Virus record (IMG/VR): IMGVR_UViG_3300033388_002580
Coordinates: 1 to 44,584 of that record
Direction: 5' to 3' (one strand)
Source: a virus
Length of the DNA: 44,584 bases
Position 1 is the first letter of the stretch; each line of letters starts with the position of its first letter. Position numbers and translations under genes: made by a program. Below the pieces are notes generated by a model, which ran no database searches, was not told the origin of the DNA, and worked only from the letters and a program-made list of their open reading frames with translations. Positions 32,825-39,573 of this stretch are shown piece after piece.

Positions 32825-33056
32825 TGTTATCTCCTTTGGGGGGGAATATATCTTGCCAACAGTTAAATGTGGATTGATCCAGAATTTGATTTACATCATA
32901 CCCCTCGGCGTTATAGTTACTGAGCTTTTTCATAAGCATAGCTTCGGCCCGGTCTGTCATGGGTTTTTTCATCTTTTTACGCATTTCCTTGAATCCCAAA
33001 TATGCTTCTGGGTCTATCCAGGGGGGCAACAAGTCGATCAGACTATCTTGTTTCAT
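32703..33056 (-). CDS. O-like replication initiator fragment (C-terminal domain only)
   Basis: The 117-residue protein carries EMRKKMKKPMTDRAEAMLMK, KKLSNYNAEGYDVNQILDQS and NCWQDIFPPK. This is the typical C-terminal partner-interaction region of lambda-O/DnaT-like replisome organisers. A DNA-binding N-terminal domain is missing, so either another protein binds the origin or this is a minimal adaptor. Its C-terminus overlaps the P-like gene by 122 bp. Confidence 0.6.
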   Translation of the reverse strand: MKQDSLIDLLPPWIDPEAYLGFKEMRKKMKKPMTDRAEAMLMKKLSNYNAEGYDVNQILDQSTFNCWQDIFPPKGDNNGQQTNPKRRANDANSKVQDAIERREASQAPYLDGQFRRH

Positions 33057-33717
33057 TGAACGCCCCTACTGCTACCGGTACCACTGGGGTAATCAGATCA
33101 AGCATGGCCTGGGCATATTGTTGTATTTCCCATTGGGCGTGTGGATGCAGGCGCTCTCCAAGGAATTTGAATAGGTTGTGCAGGTTCATGGTTGCAAACA
33201 TGTGGGTGTATGTACCAACAGGTAGCACAGACCTAGCCAGCTCACGTGGGCATCCCACCCTTAACATTTCCTTGTAGGTTGCAAACGCATTTCTATTGCA
33301 ACCTTTGATATTGGTTTGTATGTACTCTGCATTCCGGTTTATCTCGTCAGTACGCATTTGTTTATTGTCTTTGGATTGCGTAGTAATCTGTCCCAGCTCT
33401 GGAATATAAAATTCTTCTGGTAGTTCCGTATATCTGGCGCTGACCTCGTTATATGACTGGGTGCGGTGCCGGTGCCATTGGCGAATTACGAATATCGGCG
33501 CCTTGACCTCAAAGGTGAATGTCACGGCCTCGAATGGTGTGTTATGGCCGTTCTTGTATAGGTAATGAATCAGCTTTTCATCTTTGCCAGCATCTTCCCC
33601 AGAGCGCCATTCTGCGTTATAGGATACCCTGGCGTTACGAACTATCGACAAATCGTTTCCCATGTGATCTACCAGCCTGACAAGGCCATGATCCAAAACC
33701 TTTATTGCTTCATTCAT
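33043..33717 (-). CDS. thyX: Flavin-dependent thymidylate synthase
   Basis: The 224-residue protein contains the ThyX signature RHRTQSYNEVSARY (residues 83-96), together with NTPFEAVTFTFEVKAPIFVI and RELARSVLPVGTYTH. It makes dTMP from dUMP using FAD and methylenetetrahydrofolate, so it supplies thymidylate for phage DNA synthesis. The start ATG 33717 overlaps the TGA of the preceding open frame (ATGA). It lies directly before the replication genes. Confidence 0.92.
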   Translation of the reverse strand: MNEAIKVLDHGLVRLVDHMGNDLSIVRNARVSYNAEWRSGEDAGKDEKLIHYLYKNGHNTPFEAVTFTFEVKAPIFVIRQWHRHRTQSYNEVSARYTELPEEFYIPELGQITTQSKDNKQMRTDEINRNAEYIQTNIKGCNRNAFATYKEMLRVGCPRELARSVLPVGTYTHMFATMNLHNLFKFLGERLHPHAQWEIQQYAQAMLDLITPVVPVAVGAFNETR

Positions 33718-34031
33718 TGCATTGGCTCCGATTGATTATAAAATCCCGACCCTTTCCCAAGATAAATAAAACCCTTGGTACTAGGTCTTCCCATGATGCA
33801 AAACTCATCTTGGTCGGGGCTGATGGCCGGTAGATCAGTGATCCCCTCTGGGTATTACAAAAAAGGTTCTGGTTTTCGCGCCAAACCCTGTGAAAGAGCG
33901 GCTGAAAGGTATAGATAAAGGGGGGGAAAGAAGATATATTCCACTTCATCAAGTTCAGCGACTTGGATATTAACCCGGGCTGTCTCGGGTTTGCAAGGGG
34001 GACGCAAAGTCCCCTTTGTTTTGCCTGCGAT
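33714..34031 (-). pseudogene. Possible decayed small gene between PAPS-reductase-like gene and thyX
   Basis: In the same frame as the upstream gene the sequence reads coding-like after its stop: KPETARVNIQVAELDEVEYI, broken by TAA at 33855-33857, then DLPAISPDQDEFCIMGRPST up to a TGA at 33714-33716 that overlaps the thyX ATG. The second part alone could start at ATG 33794 (26 codons). No good ATG begins the first part. A C7 run and a T6 run lie in the region. It may be a degraded gene, or two tiny genes, or non-coding. Confidence 0.3.
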
Positions 34032-34838
34032 TTACACACCGCACATCCCCATACATTCCTCAGAAAATCCAAGCTGGCCATGATCTTCCGGGCTCATTAG
34101 GTCAAGCTCCTCAAGCGGGATACATTCCCTGGTGAGGAAAAAATCGCCTTTTTCTCCGCCCTTCTTCCTCATAGCGCGATCAAACTCAATAGCGTCCTGC
34201 CATTCTTCGGGGTAATTTTTCTTCAACTCTGCCCACTCTTTCGGGCCTTTATAGGGACAGCCAATACAAGCCGACCTCGGAAGTGGACGGTTATAATGCT
34301 TCTCAAACCACTTAATGCAATGGAAGCGAGTCATATTTGATGGGTCAATCAGGGGATATTCAAAGTCATACCACCAGTCTTTTGAGATCGTAGCTCTGCG
34401 GGATTCATCGGAACTAATGCCTTTCCATACCGTGACTGGCTCTCCTTTGTAGCGTTGGCCTTTTTCAAGTCCCAAGAGGCTCCTGCGGATAAATTTATTA
34501 ATCGGCTTAATCTTGTAGTGGTTAGTACACTGACGACGAATCATTCCTATTTTCCCGTCTTTCTTCGTACGGTAGGGAATCATTACAGGAGATTTCCCGT
34601 TTCTCATTTCCGAGTGGACCTCGTGATCTCTCAGATTACCCTCGGAAACAACGTGGACAGGGATGCCGTATTTCTCAGACTCGGCTTTCAACCAATCAAA
34701 ATGCTCATACACAGCTTTCGGTTCCCAGCCAGTATCAGCGAATATGGCACAGTCCAGCTTAGGCAATTCGCCTTTGCAGGACATCAAAAGTAGGGTGGTG
34801 CTTTGAACTCCTGCACCTAATGATAGTATTTTCAACAT
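34032..34838 (-). CDS. PAPS-reductase-like / PP-loop protein
   Basis: From ATG 34838 (SD-like AGAGGT upstream, overlapping the previous stop as TGATG) the protein has 268 residues. The PP-loop is LSLGAGVQSTTLL near residue 5, followed by AIFADTGWEPKAVYEHFDWL. Cysteine motifs QCTNHYKIKP and ACIGCPYKGPKEW occur later. This matches the phage branch of the phosphoadenosine phosphosulfate reductase family, whose members adenylate or sulfur-modify nucleic acids or act in sulfur transfer. The exact substrate is unknown; neighbours are a DNA methyltransferase and thyX. Confidence 0.75.
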   Translation of the reverse strand: MLKILSLGAGVQSTTLLLMSCKGELPKLDCAIFADTGWEPKAVYEHFDWLKAESEKYGIPVHVVSEGNLRDHEVHSEMRNGKSPVMIPYRTKKDGKIGMIRRQCTNHYKIKPINKFIRRSLLGLEKGQRYKGEPVTVWKGISSDESRRATISKDWWYDFEYPLIDPSNMTRFHCIKWFEKHYNRPLPRSACIGCPYKGPKEWAELKKNYPEEWQDAIEFDRAMRKKGGEKGDFFLTRECIPLEELDLMSPEDHGQLGFSEECMGMCGV

Positions 34839-34951
34839 CAGATATACCTCTGTGCTATTATCTGTTTCGTATCTATCCCATGGATACACATTTTTACTCC
34901 TTTGATGTATTGATCGGCCCGGTCTAATCCCCCGGGCCTTTCTTTGTTCAT
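34838..34951 (-). CDS. Small coupling protein between methyltransferase and PAPS-reductase-like gene (37 aa)
   Basis: ATG 34951 overlaps the methyltransferase stop (ATGA), and its stop overlaps the next start (TGATG). The peptide starts MNKERPGGLDRADQYIKGVK. An internal ATG at 34891 has an excellent site (CAAAGGAGTAAAA) and would give a 17-residue form. Either way it is a short leader-like cistron. A GC-rich stem (GGCCCGG / CCGGGCC, about 34917-34939) lies inside it. Confidence 0.5.
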   Translation of the reverse strand: MNKERPGGLDRADQYIKGVKMCIHGIDTKQIIAQRYI

Positions 34952-35604
34952 TCAAACATCCTGCCTTGTCGTTGTGCTTGGTCTATTCGTTCACAAGCTA
35001 TATCGAAGTATTTGGGCTCTATTTCAATTCCGATGAATTTACGGCCAAGATTCATACAAGCTACGCCGGTGGTGCCGGAACCCATGAATGGATCGAATAT
35101 AGTTTGTGGCTCTGATTTGCACTGTTTAATCACCCACTCCATGACAGCGATAGGTTTTTGTGTTGGATGTACCCGTAATTGATCGCGCTCACTGTCTTTA
35201 AGCATTCCATTCCATAAATGTGTTATTAATCTTGCTGATCCACCTTGTTTTTTCCAAGCAAGCTCGCAATCACTATTATTATTTTGTGCCATACCAGCAC
35301 GTTTATCCCATATTAGCCAGCAAGCCGATGGCGGGAGTTTGTCTGCATAGTGATTTGCACCAAATAAAACTACCTCTGGGAAAGACAGCCAAGGCTCTGG
35401 ATTAAATGCCTCTGTATCACCGGCTATTACAGCATAGTCCCCTCGAACATACTTCCCTTTTCCTGTTGGTGATTTATAACCTATCCCATAAGGCGGATCA
35501 GTAATCACTGCGTCTACTTTATCCAGGGTCGGCAATATCTCAAGGCAGTCACCTAGATAAAGCGTAGCGTTTCCAATTATTTCTTTTGTCCCACTACTCA
35601 TCAT
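34948..35604 (-). CDS. DNA adenine/cytosine N-methyltransferase (beta class)
   Basis: The 218-residue protein has DPPY at residues 36-39 followed by FDPFMGSGTTG at 170-180. This order (catalytic motif before SAM motif) is that of beta-class N6-adenine or N4-cytosine methyltransferases. VHPTQKP lies before the SAM motif as usual. It has no nuclease partner, so it probably protects phage DNA from restriction or regulates it. It overlaps the upstream small membrane-protein gene by 11 bp. Confidence 0.85.
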   Translation of the reverse strand: MMSSGTKEIIGNATLYLGDCLEILPTLDKVDAVITDPPYGIGYKSPTGKGKYVRGDYAVIAGDTEAFNPEPWLSFPEVVLFGANHYADKLPPSACWLIWDKRAGMAQNNNSDCELAWKKQGGSARLITHLWNGMLKDSERDQLRVHPTQKPIAVMEWVIKQCKSEPQTIFDPFMGSGTTGVACMNLGRKFIGIEIEPKYFDIACERIDQAQRQGRMFE

Positions 35605-35776
35605 CTTTATTCCTTGTGAAATAAGCCACTGCTACCACGATCCAGAAACAGAAGGCGTAGATATGCCAGAAGTTCAGAAAGAGGGTTGTAGCGTTCATTT
35701 GGGGGTTCTCATCGGCTAGTCCGACGAACACCAGAGAGGCGATAATCATCGTAATTAATATCATTGGGTAGTTCAT
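35594..35776 (-). CDS. Small two-segment membrane protein (60 aa)
   Basis: The start is ATG 35776, set by AAAGGAACAACAGAA. The frame is open to 35941 but the upstream part lies over the previous gene. Two hydrophobic segments (YPMILITMIIASLVFVGL and FWHIYAFCFWIVVAVAYF) flank a short loop ADENPQMNATT. The stop overlaps the methyltransferase start. Function unknown. Confidence 0.55.
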   Translation of the reverse strand: MNYPMILITMIIASLVFVGLADENPQMNATTLFLNFWHIYAFCFWIVVAVAYFTRNKDDE

Positions 35777-36000
35777 TTCTGTTGTTCCTTTGGAACTCTG
35801 CACACTATGCAATATGAAACCTCTCGTAACGGGTTTTTGTAAATAACTTTGCCTGCGATGTCTCTGGATTCGCCCCAAGACCAGATAATTGTGTTCTGGT
35901 GGTATCCGAATAAACAAAATACTCTCCTGTACGCCAACCATACCCAGTACCCTATGAACCGCCAGTACCAGTTTCTAATATCATAAACTCGTACTTTCAT
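35773..36000 (-). CDS. Small aromatic-rich protein with C-terminal CxxC (75 aa)
   Basis: Start ATG 36000 overlaps the upstream stop (ATGA); another ATG lies two codons upstream. It is rich in W, Y and R (NWYWRFIGYWVWLAYRRVFC) and ends with YCIVCRVPKEQQK. A membrane-associated or zinc-binding role is possible. It overlaps the next gene by ATGA. Confidence 0.5.
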   Translation of the reverse strand: MKVRVYDIRNWYWRFIGYWVWLAYRRVFCLFGYHQNTIIWSWGESRDIAGKVIYKNPLREVSYCIVCRVPKEQQK

Positions 36001-36305
36001 TTCCATACCCCCATATCCAGTAATCTTCTGGTGGTTCTATAAACAGCCCTTAGGGCATACCAGTTCTTATCTTCCAGAATACCGTTCCTTCCATCAAAAG
36101 CATCGTGGCAACTTGAGCAAGCAAAGAAACCAATGTCATCGGCCTTCTGTGACCATCCTTTGCCAGCGTATGCCTCGTTAAGATGACAGAAAACCGTAGT
36201 CTCAGGATCATAGTTACAGTATTTCGTTTCCATAGTGCAAGCTTCGCCACGAGCCGCATCCCGGATTTTCTTATTCCGGTAAGCCTTTCGCTTTTCTAAG
36301 GCCAT
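35997..36305 (-). CDS. YbcO-like HNH-type nuclease (DUF1364)
   Basis: The 102-residue protein has KIRDAARGEACTMETKYCNY, ETTVFCHLNEAYAGKGW and FFACSSCHDAFDGR. This is the pattern of the YbcO family of the lambdoid nin region, a structure-specific metal-dependent nuclease. It may process recombination intermediates together with RuvC-like and YqaJ proteins. It overlaps the 32-residue peptide gene by 10 bp. Confidence 0.75.
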   Translation of the reverse strand: MALEKRKAYRNKKIRDAARGEACTMETKYCNYDPETTVFCHLNEAYAGKGWSQKADDIGFFACSSCHDAFDGRNGILEDKNWYALRAVYRTTRRLLDMGVWK

Positions 36306-36394
36306 CTGGAAACAATCACCCCGGATATAACCAGACCGGCCCCCAGTAAAGTAACCCCGATGAATATGGTAAATAATATGATTAGTCCTACCAT
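36296..36394 (-). CDS. Tiny membrane peptide (32 aa)
   Basis: ATG 36394 follows TAGGAGAAATGAA. Almost the whole product is hydrophobic (VGLIILFTIFIGVTLLGAGL). It overlaps the start of the YbcO-like gene by 10 bp. It is too short for usual gene calling but has a good binding site and fits the packing pattern of the operon. Confidence 0.55.
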   Translation of the reverse strand: MVGLIILFTIFIGVTLLGAGLVISGVIVSRWP

Positions 36395-36408
36395 TTCATT
36401 TCTCCTAC

Positions 36409-36666
36409 CTATTTTTGGTTGGCGAATCGCGCTAGATTTCTGTTTATCTTGTCTTGACGGAATGCTTGGCTGACTATCCCGCCAAGGTTGGTACCGTCAA
36501 GCCGATGTTCAGTAGCCATGCGCGCCAGCTTGGTTCGTGCCGGTTTTCGTTTCCCCGGGATGCGGGTACGTTTCATCTGGGTGCCTGAACCGCGTATCCA
36601 GTCTTTCCAATACCCTGAAAATGACGCAAATAGTGCTGCTAGTAATGCCATTGATTTATTTTTCAT
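36409..36666 (-). CDS. Small basic protein with N-terminal hydrophobic segment (85 aa)
   Basis: The N-terminus (KSMALLAALFASFSGYWKDW) may be a membrane anchor or signal, followed by a basic stretch (KRTRIPGKRKPARTKLARM) and a helical C-terminus. The ATG overlaps the exonuclease stop (ATGA). No family is recognised. Confidence 0.5.
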   Translation of the reverse strand: MKNKSMALLAALFASFSGYWKDWIRGSGTQMKRTRIPGKRKPARTKLARMATEHRLDGTNLGGIVSQAFRQDKINRNLARFANQK

Positions 36667-37307
36667 GCTATTGCCCTCATAACCTGTTTAACAGTATCGT
36701 CGATTTCCTTATTCAGTTTTTTACATTCGTTTTCCAATCTCTGATAGTAATTCTTGTCTGGGTATATCCGTCTTACATAGAGCTGATATTCAGGGTCTAC
36801 ATAGGGACAGAAAGACACGAAGTCCCACCAAAGCGCCCCGTATATCCACATATTTCCCATGATCTGGGGGAGATGCCCTGAGGGGACTTTATCGCGCTTA
36901 ATCAGCTTTATTTGATTGTCTGCGGCCAAACTGGATACACATTTCAGCTCCATACCACCCAGTCCGTAAGGATCGCCATGTACCAGCGCATCGGCAGAAC
37001 ACCCCACATTCGGTATCTTGATGTGGTTCTTAAAGTCTGGGTGGGCCTCTACCGTCAGGCCCGGATTCCCCATTTCCAGATAAAGAGCGTATCTGGCGAT
37101 TCCAGGGTCTTCATTATCCCGCCCGTGTTCAAACCAGGGCTTTTCAATTACATCGGTAAAGTCCTCAAGACCTAGACGTTGGTCTACGAGCTGGTCGTAA
37201 TATTCCAGCCGGCCTTTTGTGTCCGCAGCCCCTACCACAACTTTGAACCGTGAGGCAGTGAGCTTGCCCCAGCGATCCTGTTGCCACTGTGAATCCCTCT
37301 GGGTCAT
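36663..37307 (-). CDS. YqaJ-like (lambda exonuclease family) recombinase nuclease
   Basis: The 214-residue protein contains LTASRFKVVVGAADTKG, NVGCSADALV with an acidic residue, the E-x-K motif in GGMELKCVS, and HLPQIMGNMWIYG. These are the hallmarks of the YqaJ viral recombinase. It degrades 5' ends to leave 3' single strands for a RecT-type annealing protein. RecT is encoded on the opposite transcription unit. The stop-start overlap with the upstream gene is ATGA. Confidence 0.85.
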   Translation of the reverse strand: MTQRDSQWQQDRWGKLTASRFKVVVGAADTKGRLEYYDQLVDQRLGLEDFTDVIEKPWFEHGRDNEDPGIARYALYLEMGNPGLTVEAHPDFKNHIKIPNVGCSADALVHGDPYGLGGMELKCVSSLAADNQIKLIKRDKVPSGHLPQIMGNMWIYGALWWDFVSFCPYVDPEYQLYVRRIYPDKNYYQRLENECKKLNKEIDDTVKQVMRAIA

Positions 37308-37987
37308 CCCCAGTACCTACAATTCTTTGGTGGGAAATCCAGTTGTTCTGGGCGGAGTCCGTGTTCCAGCAGGAAATGGTGTATTTCATCTACGGTAATT
37401 ACCCCGCCGTGTTCCGGTACTTTAGCCACAACGTCGATAGCGAACTGTTTGTGACAGCGCATAACGGTAGATCGAATTGAGAAATCGATAAATTCTTCAT
37501 ACTCGGCTTCGTCTATTTCCTGCTCTGGGTCGTCAAAGACAGGGGCATAGGCGTTCAGGATATTCAGGGCCAGCTCATAAGCCCCGTCATTTAATTTCCC
37601 CCAGTCGAATTTAGGGTCGTAGTATTCGGCTACGTTCTCAAGATTGACGCAGTTAAGCCCGTCATGGGTTCTGTACATGGCGATATGCCCCATAGCAGCC
37701 CTTAAATCGAACAGGTGACCGCGTATCATGTGTAAGGCGACGCTTATACCCCTAAAGCCTGCAAGCTGCTTCATTAGGATTTTTTCAACGCTCTCGAAGG
37801 TTTCTATGGACTCGTTGTTGATCTCTACCCAGATATCCCTGTCCTTAAAAACTGCATCCAAAAGGTTGCTGTCAGGAACAAGTAGTCTGGAACTACGCAT
37901 CAGGCTCTTAGATCGCCTTACTTCGTCGGTGTCCCAGAGATCGTTTTGCAGGTGTAACGGTGTTGGTTTATCCATAGGTCTGTTCAT
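37304..37987 (-). CDS. DUF6166-like protein, first gene of the leftward unit
   Basis: The 227-residue protein has an N-terminal half of unknown fold and a C-terminal part with YYDPKFDWGKLNDGAYELAL followed by NILNAYAP, resembling the DUF6166 pattern (W-G-x(n)-LALAIL). That domain is common in phage early genes with unknown function. The ATG has AAAGGAGCAAACC upstream. It is the promoter-proximal gene of the leftward unit and is coupled to the exonuclease gene by ATGA. Confidence 0.6.
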   Translation of the reverse strand: MNRPMDKPTPLHLQNDLWDTDEVRRSKSLMRSSRLLVPDSNLLDAVFKDRDIWVEINNESIETFESVEKILMKQLAGFRGISVALHMIRGHLFDLRAAMGHIAMYRTHDGLNCVNLENVAEYYDPKFDWGKLNDGAYELALNILNAYAPVFDDPEQEIDEAEYEEFIDFSIRSTVMRCHKQFAIDVVAKVPEHGGVITVDEIHHFLLEHGLRPEQLDFPPKNCRYWG

Positions 37988-38012
37988 GGTTTGCTCCTTT
38001 GCTGTTCATTCT

Positions 38013-38041
38013 AGATTAATTCACAATTGTTTAAATGTCAA
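38013..38041 (-). promoter_or_regulatory. Leftward early promoter (PL-like)
   Basis: On the minus strand TTGACA (38041-38036), a perfect -35, is followed after 17 bases by TAATCT (38018-38013), a weak -10. The 8-bp palindrome ACAATTGT lies in the spacer. It would drive the gene at 37987. The -10 match is only partial, so a shifted element is possible. Confidence 0.5.
38023..38030. promoter_or_regulatory. Operator-like palindrome ACAATTGT
   Basis: This is a perfect 8-bp palindrome inside the spacer of the leftward promoter. A bound regulator here would block that promoter. It shares the CAA...TTG character of the larger inverted repeat at 38039-38053. Confidence 0.4.
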
Positions 38042-38053
38042 CAAATGTTGTTG
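38039..38053. promoter_or_regulatory. Operator-like inverted repeat CAACAA-ATG-TTGTTG
   Basis: This is a perfect 6-bp inverted repeat with a 3-bp centre. It covers the end of the leftward -35 (38036-38041) and the start of the rightward -35 (38051-38056), so one bound dimer could control both promoters. The adjacent YdaS/Cro-like regulator is the obvious candidate binder. Confidence 0.5.
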
Positions 38054-38079
38054 CATTGTTTGGTGTTTTGTCGTATGTT
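38051..38079 (+). promoter_or_regulatory. Rightward promoter giving a probably leaderless transcript
   Basis: TTGCAT (38051-38056), a 17-base spacer, and TATGTT (38074-38079) form a moderate sigma70 promoter. The regulator ATG begins at 38086, seven bases past the -10, which is where transcription would start. No ribosome binding site precedes the ATG. The layout resembles lambda PRM and its leaderless cI transcript. Confidence 0.5.
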
Positions 38080-38085
38080 TAATAC

Positions 38086-38295
38086 ATGAGAAAAACACCG
38101 AAGCACGTCATAAGAAAAGCAATCAAGATTGCAGGTGGTCAGGCAGAACTAGCGCGTCTGATCGGAGTGAAATCACAGTATGTCTGGAACTGGATTAATA
38201 GAGATTCTGGGGTACCCGCTGAATATGTAATACCTATTGAGAAAGCTACCGGAGTTACCAGACAGGAATTAAGACCGGATATATACCCAGCATGA
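38086..38295 (+). CDS. YdaS/Cro-like HTH regulator
   Basis: The 69-residue protein has GGQAELARLIGVKSQYVWNW (helix-turn-helix) and VPAEYVIPIEKATGVTRQEL, then RPDIYP. This is the conserved pattern of the YdaS/Cro family of small phage regulators. It sits at the head of the rightward unit beside operator-like repeats, so it probably sets the balance of the two promoters. The start is taken as ATG 38086 since none precedes it and the promoter fits. The stop overlaps the next start (ATGA). Confidence 0.85.
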   Translation: MRKTPKHVIRKAIKIAGGQAELARLIGVKSQYVWNWINRDSGVPAEYVIPIEKATGVTRQELRPDIYPA

Positions 38296-38561
38296 ATATG
38301 GAAGAAAGAATTGAAAGTGTCTTGCGGAAGTTTGATTTCGATAAATTGCAGATTGCAATGGAAGCAGTTAAATGGGAATGGAGAATTAATAATGCTTTCA
38401 GAGTACCAACAGCATCTGAATTGAAAGAAGAAGCAAGGCGCTTATTAAATGACTCACTGGCAAGTGGAATGAGGCATAGTTGTGGTGGTTTCAGTGCTGG
38501 CTACGATAAAGAAGAAAACGAATTATATTTAGACTTTTGCTTTGATTATGCAACTGCATAG
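38292..38561 (+). CDS. Small conserved phage protein (89 aa)
   Basis: The helical N-terminus (ERIESVLRKFDFDKLQIAME) is followed by a short beta C-terminus with CGGFSAGYDKEENELYLDFC. Phage proteins with the GGFSA...L-x-L-F ending are encoded next to recombination genes. It is coupled to the regulator by ATGA. Function unknown. Confidence 0.6.
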   Translation: MNMEERIESVLRKFDFDKLQIAMEAVKWEWRINNAFRVPTASELKEEARRLLNDSLASGMRHSCGGFSAGYDKEENELYLDFCFDYATA

Positions 38562-38584
38562 ACCAACACAGTAAGGAGTAAACA

Positions 38585-39550
38585 ATGGGATTAATGAAAA
38601 CACTTGTCGCGCTGATGAAGCCGAAAAAACCTGAACATCAGCTTGTGCCATACCTGCAGACTGTGATCGATGCCAAACCTAGTTTTGAGGCGGTAGTTAA
38701 AGAGAATCATCTACCGATAAAATTCAAGGAAGAAGCTATGTTCGCCATGTCGGCAATCAAGAAAAATGAAGCCCTGCAAAAGTGCGATAATAATTCTATC
38801 GGCATGGCGGTAATTCACATCGCTACCGTAGGTCTTACCTTGAATCCGGCCTTCCAATATTGTTATCTGGTACCGCATTACAATAAGTCTTTGGGATTTA
38901 CCGAAGCCGTTTTATATGTCTCCTACAAGGGACTGACCAAGCTGGCGACGGATACCGGCGCCGTTGTCTTTGCGGTCGCCGATATGGTGCGAGCCAATGA
39001 TGAATTTACCTTCATGGGTAAAACCAAAGAACCAGTACATTCCTTCAACATAAATATGAACAGAGGGGATATTGTCGGCGCCTACTGTATCGCCAAGCTC
39101 CATGACGGAACGGTTCTGACTGAATGGATGGATCGCGCTCAGATCGACAAATGCCGGGATGCGGCCAAGACTGATAAGGTCTGGAAGCTCTGGTACGAGG
39201 AAATGGCCAAGAAATCTGTACTCAAACGCGGCTCGAAGACTTGGCCGAAGTCCCCCAGAACCGAAAGATTGGATACCGTAGTCTCATATATGAATGAGTT
39301 TGAGGGTATGCGTACCAACGGGGAGGAACAAGTCACGGGTGAGCCTGTATTGTTGCTCTCAGAGGCCCAAATCGGTGATTTAAGGAAGATTGTAACGGAT
39401 ACCGGTAACAAGCACCCCGACAGGCAATTAAACAACTTGGCGCGGTCTTTGCGCTTCGGGGATATTACCCAGGTACCCTCAGATTCCTTCGGACATGCCC
39501 AGAAAATGCTGCTGGAAGGATTGACTAGATTGGCCCAGAAAAAGGCTTAA
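38585..39550 (+). CDS. recT: RecT-family single-strand annealing protein
   Basis: The 321-residue protein carries the RecT pattern: AIKKNEALQKCDNNSIGMAV, IATVGLTLNPAFQYCYLVPH, AVLYVSYKGLTKLATDTGAV and KVWKLWYEEMAKKSVLKRG. It anneals complementary strands and works with the YqaJ exonuclease encoded at 36663-37307 on the other unit. The C-terminal 70 residues are more variable. The ribosome binding site is strong (AGTAAGGAGTAAACA). Confidence 0.9.
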   Translation: MGLMKTLVALMKPKKPEHQLVPYLQTVIDAKPSFEAVVKENHLPIKFKEEAMFAMSAIKKNEALQKCDNNSIGMAVIHIATVGLTLNPAFQYCYLVPHYNKSLGFTEAVLYVSYKGLTKLATDTGAVVFAVADMVRANDEFTFMGKTKEPVHSFNINMNRGDIVGAYCIAKLHDGTVLTEWMDRAQIDKCRDAAKTDKVWKLWYEEMAKKSVLKRGSKTWPKSPRTERLDTVVSYMNEFEGMRTNGEEQVTGEPVLLLSEAQIGDLRKIVTDTGNKHPDRQLNNLARSLRFGDITQVPSDSFGHAQKMLLEGLTRLAQKKA

Positions 39551-39573
39551 CGTATTTTATACAGAGGTGTGAG

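Noticed and set aside
33710-34081. 123-codon minus frame between the PAPS-reductase-like gene and thyX
   Set aside because: Its start lies inside the upstream gene and its composition is unlike a natural protein. Another frame of the same strand looks more coding-like.
34917-34939. GC-rich hairpin (GGCCCGG/CCGGGCC) with a T-rich tail on the + strand, terminator-like
   Set aside because: It faces the non-transcribed strand and lies within a coupled small cistron; on the minus strand it lacks a U-tract.
34839-34955. N-terminal extension of the PAPS-reductase-like gene to 34955
   Set aside because: The PP-loop protein family begins close to the ATG at 34838, which has its own binding site; the extension overlaps a coupled 37-codon frame.
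35777-35941. Upstream extension of the 60-residue membrane protein
   Set aside because: It overlaps the 75-residue gene almost completely, and the internal ATG 35776 has a good AAAGGAACAACAG site.
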